Below, piece after piece: positions 57,233 through 64,000 of a DNA stretch of 64,000 nucleotides. Source of the stretch: Isoetes taiwanensis. Lineage: Eukaryota; Streptophyta; Lycopodiopsida; Isoetales; Isoetaceae. Both the position numbers and the translations under genes were made by a program. The notes under the pieces are model-generated. The model saw only the letters and a list, made by a program, of their open reading frames with translations, was not told the origin of the DNA and did not search any database. The DNA lies in contig JAJEKV010000024.1 of the NCBI GenBank assembly GCA_021234155.1, positions 12,064,913 to 12,128,912 of the forward strand, written 5' to 3'. How positions within the stretch are numbered: the stretch's first letter is position 1; each line of letters starts with the position of its first letter.

Positions 57233-59440
57233 AAAAATTTTTGGGCCCTTCGGGCCCTTAGGGAAACAAAGAGATGGCAACATGTCTTGTGTAGAAAAAT
57301 ATTGATGACATTAAACGTAAGAAAAGTTCAACGGAACAAACATAAGAAAAGTGCAATGGAACATAGCAACTTTAGAATATGGGGCTTCTTCCAAAGCCAT
57401 AGTGCCTATATCTTGTCAAAACTATACCACCTGTATGTTTGACAAATAAGGATGAGATACCATAGGACCATAGGAATCGGTATTGCAACCACCATAGATT
57501 GCAACCACCGTAGATGGTGAAGCTTCAAATTTGATGTTTAAAGAACAAATAGGGACTTCAAACCAATGCATCCTTGCAAAATAGTAGTGCTTAAATCTTC
57601 CAAACCATACCAGCTATATCTTCATCAAATAAGGATGAGGTACTACACAAATTGATATTGCAACATACAAATAATATTGATGAGGTACGGACAGTAATAA
57701 TGCCTTTGCCCAACATATCCCCTTTTTAAAATGCCATGTAATATATCTGGGGCATAGAAGAACAGCATTTGTATTTCTTGATATACATGTTTCACCATGA
57801 ACACAGGTTTAAAAAATAACGAAAGAGTTAAAACCTTGCTTGACATGCGCAATGCGAATGGCTGAGCAGCAGTTGAAATCTGCTTGTGAATTTATGCAAC
57901 TAAAGCAAAGAACATGATCTACGTACATAAGAGGCAACAAAAGGGTAACTCATACCATTCTCATTCACGAAAGTTATTGCTCGAGTTCCAGTTGTAGCCT
58001 CTTTATTCCTTCTATGAATTATATTAATCTGCCAAAGCTAGTATAGCACCAAGGTATCCCAGCTCTAACATGCAGATTCATGGAACTTCCGTGCATGCAC
58101 CTCTACTGCAACAATACTTGGAATATTGGGCAAATATGCATTGCATACTAAACTTGCTCAGATTTTAGCATCATTGAAGAATAAGCTGGAGAAGACTCTG
58201 TCTCATTACCAAGCGACAATCTGCAACTGTACAACAAGTTTCAGATTTAGAACTCATTGTATCTATGAGCAGTATCCTTCATATGCCCGCTTCTTTGATA
58301 TTCTGCAATGATTTGCAATGCTCTTAGTAGTGCAATGATTTCTGCAAGATAGCCACAAGCGTAATGGCAAACTGAGGAAACAATGGATCAATGGCAGCAT
58401 GAAACATGTGGAGCTACCTGCAACAACATATATTAGATGCTTTCAAAAATGCTGCAACAAATCATGCTTACTGGAAAATGATCTCAGCTCCACTTGGTAT
58501 AACAGGACTTGCACCCTGCAAAATGTAATCTGGTATTGTAACAATTGCAACAAAAGCTTACGCATCACCTCATCTTCCTTGATATAACAGAAGTTGACAA
58601 AAGCGCAGGTTTCCTTCATTCAAGGTATTAATACATAATATATGGTGGATGATTCTCACTAGATATACTCACCGTTTGATGACAAAAATTAACTTGTCAT
58701 ATCCTCATCATGGAACCCCAAATATGCTCAAATATTAATTACTTCGGTAAAAAATAGTGATTCCAGAGTTTTGCAACAAAATATAGGGCGATATGGCAAT
58801 AGGTTCTAGAATACATACTTTTCTCTGCTGCTCCAAGCTTTTACTTGCCACTCTTTGGAACCCCAAATATGCTGAGATACGCTGTGACTTCCATTCAGAT
58901 CATAACAAAGATAACTCAAAGTACATGTCTTCGTGCTCATATGGACCGCCCAAAAGCTGTCATAGCTCCACACTGCTCGGCAGCACCACTGCTCGGCATC
59001 AGGTGAGAAACCAATGGTTGTGAAACTTGTACCAGATATTGGGACATATTCTTCAAAAGGAGCACGCATCTGCATCATGGTCTCTGTGATCTGTAACACG
59101 CCATCACCTTTGCAACCTGCCACAGCTACTAACCTAGCCATCAGAGAAGAGAACTGTGGAAGCCATAGCCTAAATCCCCTTCACTCCACGAACCCTAAAG
59201 TCGAACCCTAAAGTTGAATGCCTCGTTGCTTGCATGGCCTTCATAAAATTAAATTAATTAAGTTTTTAAGGTTGCAAAACCATAGATAAAATGCCATTCA
59301 AATATGAGAATCCAGTGTGCACTCTAGATATACTGATTAGTATGCCTCGTGCAATACACCCATGAAATCATATAAAAACCATGCCAAAAAGTGTATAAAA
59401 TCACAAAAAAACCCCCTGTTATAATGCTACATATTATTGT
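56747..59440 (+). mobile_element. Second element sharing both ends with 43985-46521, different cargo
   Basis: Its left end is the inverted repeat plus cccttcgggccc (to 57262). Its right end (59310-59440) matches the end of the ABCC-carrying element: gtgcactctaga, ctcg.gcaata, aaatcatat, then aaaaccccctgttataatgct. The cargo 57262-59300 is unrelated to the ABCC piece. It contains a minus-strand frame 59141-58806 (MARLVAVAGCKGDGVLQIT) just downstream of aaccctaaa telobox words, which looks like the 5' end of a captured plant gene I cannot name. No transposase was found. Confidence 0.5.
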
Positions 59441-59785
59441 AGATACATTTTTTGTTTGAACGAATTTGTTTGAAGTATTTTGTTTGATGAAGTCTTGGCC
59501 CGACACATGTGCCCAAAATTTTAAGGGCATTGCCGGAAGAGATTCCCACCTACAATTTTTTTTTTGGGTGGACGATCTGCCCATGCATGAATCTTCTCAG
59601 AATCGAGGTTCCCCTTCTGAATCCTTCTCAATCCTTCAATATTATTCTTATTGCTGGCTCCATGTGTTAATGAGCATGAAAAACAACCCAAATCTTAGCA
59701 GGCTATGCTTGAGCTTGATCAAGAATCATTGCCCTTTCCAAAAATTTAAATCTAGATTCCACAGATCCTAGAAAAACCGAAACCA

Positions 59786-59797
59786 TGCTCTGATACC
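59786..59797 (-). other. Primer binding site of a truncated LTR element
   Basis: gctctgatacca, reverse complement TGGTATCAGAGC, pairs with initiator tRNA-Met. It lies three bases from the start of the LTR at 59801. Confidence 0.75.
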
Positions 59798-59800
59798 AAT

Positions 59801-60543
59801 TTGATACAAACATGTAATCACCAGAGAACTTTTGCAAAAACATCGTCAAGAAATACTACAGGTAAACACAATAAGTTCACAGATCCACCCATCCGGGTAA
59901 GCTCATCACCCAACCGGGTTGTCTTAAGTAAGAGAATTCCAGAGAAGACTAAAGTTTTGGAAAGAATTGGCTTAAGGCAAAATCAATTAAACACTAGAAC
60001 ACTGTCTAGGCAGATCACAAATTTAAGAAAGAATAGTTTAAAGAATAGGTTGGAGTAGGAATGGGTTTATTCACATGAAAGAGCTGATAGAATCCTCTAT
60101 CCAACTCTGAACAAAAGAACTCAACAAGAAGAATTATCTCAAAAATTAATCACAAGATAGAAGTAAACAGAAGTCAAGAGCTTGGCTTAAGTTGTCGAAT
60201 TGGTTGGATCGATGTCTCCTGTTCCAGATTTGCAGAAGCCGAATCAGTCACTGTAGCAAGTGGTCCACAAGTTACTGTAGCTGCCAACTTGTCGCCTAGT
60301 TTGTCGCATGGAACTTGTGTTGTTTTTCGCCTCCTTAATATTTGCTACCGACCTCTATTTTTTTTTCCTTCGATGCTATCTCTCTCTCTCTCTTTTATAT
60401 TCGATGTTGGGCCTTCTTTATAAAAGGCTCAACCTTTCCTTAGAATAACATTTTAGTACCATTAACATTTTAGATATCCATTAACAACTTTCTTTCTCTT
60501 TCTCTTGCTCCCAACAACCACTCCCCCGAGCACCACCATATCA
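59801..60543 (-). repeat. LTR of a minus-strand, probably copia-type, element (partner missing)
   Basis: It starts TGATA and ends TATCA (inverted termini, 743 bp) next to a tRNA-Met primer site. It contains tttataaaagg at about 60418-60428, a promoter-like word, and a (ct)n run near 60385. Read on the minus strand this is a 5' LTR. No second copy and no gag-pol frame occur to its left, so the element was truncated or deleted before 59440. Confidence 0.6.
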
Positions 60544-60779
60544 GTTACTACGATGAACCTATGTTGCTCCTTCGTTCTTATGCACCTTAGTTCGACTTCT
60601 GTCTAACTTATATTCTTTCTCAATTGAAGCATTCAAGACTCATAGGTCAAACTATGGACAATTGAAGTCGAACTTATATTCTTTCTCAATTGAATTCAAG
60701 ACTCATAGTTCAAACTATGGACAATCGATAATTCAGGAAGAGGATAAAATCACGGTTGCTAATGGAACTGAGTAGATTT

Positions 60780-63295
60780 GCACTGATGAGAAACTAAAGG
60801 AAGCTGTGAATTTCTTAGAACAACAAGATCAGGCAGCAGAACCTTCCACTTATGCTACACTAGGCTCTGCTAAATTATAAGACGCTGAATTAGGGATTTC
60901 TAATTTTTTAGATGATCACTTTGTGAAGATGTACCATAAATGTGAGAGTGTGTTACATGCTCAAGAGATTTTTGATAGAATGTGATGCCCAAGTATAATT
61001 TCATGGAATATAATGGTAGCAGCATATGCCAGAATGGTTTTTTGAGGAATGATATTAGAATTATGCAATAGACGGGATGGGACAATATATTAATTAACAA
61101 AGGTATACTGATCACAAGCAAGCCCAGTGGTTCTCGCTATGGAATGTGCAGGCACACAGATGTGAACCAGTGCATACACCGAAGGAACGCGCTGCCTTGA
61201 AGCAGTACTTGGATGCTTGCTTCATGGCCAAGCTTTGGGATGCAGAGGCCCTGTCACATGTCAAGGTGGCAAATTATCGACAGCAGGTTAATCCCATGCT
61301 CACGAGGGGCCCACACCACTACCTGTGCACCCATCTACCCATGAAAAAGCGCAGGGTGATTGCTTCCATTCGCACAGGTGCACACCACCTCCGCATTGAG
61401 ACAGGGAGATGGATTCGGGAGCCGCGTGAGGACATAGTATGTCAATGCTGTCAACAGGGCGCCATTGAGGATGAAAGTCACGCCCTCCAGGCCTGTCCGG
61501 CGTACGAGCATATCCGGGCTCGGTATGCTCGGTTAGTTGTGCCCCATCAGGCCTTGCATGAGCTACTGAGCACGGCCTCTGTAGGCTTGTTGGGATCATA
61601 CCTCCAGGAGGTAATGGATACGCGGACTCAGTTATGCCCCCCTGTCCGACATTAACCTCAGCTGTACTTGTGATTATGTATATAACTGTGCAGTATGTCA
61701 GCATCCTTATTGCTACTAAGGTTTTTCCCCCGAAAACCCTTCGGGGCGGGGGTTTTTTAATCCTGGTAGTAATACGCCTGCTGCTCTCTCTTTGTACTTG
61801 GGTCCCATAGGCCAGTTGGTCTCCGTGGACGATAAAATCATATTCTATTCTATTCTATTCTTCTAAATGTTTGTTCTAAGCTGATAAGCTTAGCAGAAGG
61901 AAAGTTTGTCCATGCCAGCATACTAGATGGTGCCTTCAAGTTGGATGTTGTTGTAATACTGTTGTCATTAACATGTGTAGCGTGTGTGATAATCTTGGTT
62001 ATGCATATGCGACATTTGAAAAATTGCCACAGAAAGATGTAGTAGCATGGAATGCCATGGTTATGGCATTGGCTAAACAGGGACATGAAATCAAGGCAAA
62101 TAATCCAACATGGAATAAGGCCAAACAGAGTTTCATCGATTACAGTTCCTAAGACATCTACCTGTCCTAGTGCCCTTATGAACGGTAAGCTATTTCATGC
62201 TTATATTATCTGCAATGAATTAGAAACAAATGTGCACGTAGGCACAACTCCTATATATGCACGAGGTCTATGTCAGTCTGGAAGATGCAAAAAGGATGTT
62301 CCTGAAACTTTGGCATAAAAATACGGTCACTTGGAATACTATGCTTTCAAGGAACATTTAGAACAGGGACGGGAAGGAAGCTCAAGAAGGAAGCCCTTAA
62401 TATCTTTTTCAGAATGAAGCAAAATGGCCTAGACCCAGATGTGTTGACATTCCTTCGTATTATTGATGCATGCACTATTTTGAATAAAGGCAAACTGGTA
62501 CATCCAAGAGCAATGAATGCTCTTCTTCACCGGTATGGTAAACATAGAAGTCTAGAGGATGCTTCTAGATTATTTAACACCATTCACAAACACAATGTAG
62601 TCGCATGGAACAAAATGTAGTCTCATGGAACTCCATTCTAATGCCATATAGAGAAAAACTGATATTTTGTTTTTGAGACAAATGCAGCATGAAAAAGTAA
62701 TGCCAAACGAGATTATTTTCATTACCCTATTTGAGCCTTGGCTCTATGGCTAAAGGAGAGTGATTTTGGACACTGCGCTAATGAAGTATGGAAACTATGG
62801 AGTTCTTGAAGTTGCTAAGCTCATTATTTGAGCATATGCATTAAAAGAAAGTTATATCTTGGAACTGTATTATTGGAGCTTATGGAACGCATGGTTATGC
62901 TAAACACGCCATTGAGTTGTTTCATGCTATTAAGATTCACAAAGCCAAGTAAAGTCACTTACACATCCATCTTTACTGCTTGCTAAAAGTAGATGTGTTT
63001 GTACAAAGGAAATGGGTTCATGCTTATATATCCCATAATACAACTGTCTTTGATGTTTTTACGGGGAGTAACATAATTGATACTTATAACGATTGTGGCA
63101 TGCTGGAGCATGCATGTGCATTGAAGCCTTTGGTAAAATGCAAGGAAAAAAATATAATATCACAAAATACTATAATTTCTGCATCTTCTTATAATGGTTC
63201 TACAGAAAAGTTTCTTAATCTTTTCCAAGAAATGCCAGTGAAAGGCAGCCATCATGATAGGATCACCTTCATAGCCATCATTTTGTGGAGATAAT
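60780..63295 (+). pseudogene. PPR (pentatricopeptide repeat) protein pseudogene, split by a LINE
   Basis: PPR proteins bind organellar RNA. Plus-strand traces in changing frames show repeat signatures: KLKEAVNFLEQQ, FVKMYHKCESVLHAQEIFD and ISWNIMVAAYAR (60800-61050); after the LINE, LAEGKFVHA (61885), then EKLPQKDVVAWNAMVMALA (about 62020). Further ones are MNGKLFHAYIICNELETNV (62180), MKQNGLDPDVLTF, LLHRYGKHRSLEDASRLF, IIGAYGTHGYAKHAIELF (about 62870) and KWVHAYISHNTTVFDVF with IDTYNDCGMLEHA (63005-63110). These are PLS-type repeats, roughly eight to ten. Stops and frameshifts are frequent and no E or DYW domain follows before 63295. Confidence 0.85.
61105..61862 (+). mobile_element. 5'-truncated LINE inserted in the PPR pseudogene
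   Basis: The frame 61146-61655 (about 169 codons) gives the end of an ORF2: KKRRVIASIRTGAHHLRIE, TGRWIREPREDIVCQCC and EDESHALQACPAYEHIRAR, a Cys-rich C-terminus of a non-LTR RT different from the L1-like copies elsewhere here. The 3' UTR has a strong hairpin (cccccgaaaacccttcggggcggggg, 61726-61752) and ends ctccgtggacgataaaa plus a (ttcta)n tail at 61841-61862. The PPR sequence continues on both sides. The 5' border (about 61080-61110) is not exact. Confidence 0.75.
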
Positions 63296-63483
63296 GTTGT
63301 TACTCCATATGTAGAGAATTTTGGAAGTTTGATGGTTGATCTTTCTAGGCATAGAGCTTTTGTGAAAGCCATAAGAAAAGCCTTTGGATTCAATGAAAAT
63401 TGCTATCACACACAAGACAAAAAGAATTTAAATAAGCCCACTAATGGGCAATGTCGAATAAACTATGTCTAGAACCCTTGATT

Positions 63484-63535
63484 TTCTCCGTGGGCGATGA
63501 AAACATATTCAATTCAATCTGATTCAATTCTAAAA
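63484..63535 (+). repeat. Possible minimal 3' end of the same LINE family
   Basis: tctccgtgggcgatgaaaac followed by attcaattcaat-type words resembles the ends at 55590 and 61821. Only about 20 bp of match, so tentative. Confidence 0.35.
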
Positions 63536-64000
63536 AAAATAAACTGAAATTTTGGATTATGTTGTCAAAATCACACGCAATATTGTATATTCTTAGCGAT
63601 ATTGGCTCTTAGACTATTCTCCAAGTGAAAAGGCCAAATGAAGCGTGAATGATTGAAAAGACTGTCCACAACAATATAGAATTATGTAAGATATAAAGTA
63701 GGTATATGGGTATTTTGGTGTCGCTTGCGACGTACGGTAACTTTAAATTACTAGTCCACATCTTAGAACACCTAGAAGTGCACATTTCCTCTTACATTAC
63801 ATACAATCTCCATAGTCCACTTTTAGAGGAGATGAAAGGGTTATCTTTAACACCAAATGTGTCTCACACCATTACAGATAACACTCCCATCGATCCGAGA
63901 CATCGGATCGCCATTCTAGAATGGGACGAGCATGCATGTTTTGCATGCATGCGGGCGACGCATGCCCATTCTGGTTGGGAGTTCGCTATTTTAGGCGCGT
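63536..64000. other. No gene seen; nested palindrome near the window end
   Basis: The sequence 63918-63972 pairs agaatggg with cccattct at its ends and gcatgcat with atgcatgc inside, a nested hairpin. Nothing else was recognised up to the window edge. Confidence 0.4.

Overview
This is nuclear DNA of a land plant. The evidence is plant-type LTR retrotransposons primed by initiator tRNA-Met, a CACTA transposon, L1-like LINEs with a DUF4283-like ORF1, a degenerate PPR gene and two intact genes with GT-AG (and one GC-AG) introns. Both genes belong to plant families: an MBD10/11-type methyl-CpG-binding protein and a DUF616 glycosyltransferase. The repeat load, the PPR debris and the odd Ty3 element fit a large seedless-plant genome such as a fern, but that placement is inference only. 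No prokaryotic or organellar gene was recognised.

Left third (1-31.1 kb) is nested transposons. A partial LTR (1-764) is followed by a 12.9 kb Ty3/gypsy element (965-13859, target duplication CTCAT). Its decayed pol carries an RNase H of the archaeal/plant RVT_3 type between protease and reverse transcriptase. A complete solo LTR (8648-10290, duplication TCTTC) sits in its second RNase H, and another insertion with a 68-bp tandem repeat splits its 5' LTR. Next come a broken FAD-monooxygenase gene and a very young Ty1/copia element (15687-21307, minus strand, duplication TTATA, LTRs one mismatch apart). A CACTA transposon remnant (about 22.7-31.1 kb) follows, itself split by a LINE (24894-29464) with a 16-bp target duplication.

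Middle (32.6-39.2 kb) is the genic island: MBD10/11-like (plus strand, 3 coding exons, 287 aa) and a DUF616 protein (minus strand, 6 coding exons, 477 aa), convergent with about 0.8 kb between their stops. Exon joins were worked out by reading frame and splice signals.

Right part (39.9-64 kb) is again repeat-rich. It holds two plus-strand LINE fragments, the second split by a 2.5 kb element that carries an intron-retaining piece of an ABCC transporter gene. A 2.6 kb array of roughly 345-bp units with tRNA-like promoter boxes starts inside that LINE's coding region. Further on are a Helitron 3' end, an intron-containing RPS15 pseudogene, a 152-bp-arm inverted repeat heading a second element with the same two ends as the ABCC-carrying one but different cargo, a solo or truncated LTR, and a PPR pseudogene split by a 5'-truncated LINE. 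Apart from the two genes, nothing here looks able to make an intact protein; the copia element is one frameshift from a full gag-pol frame.
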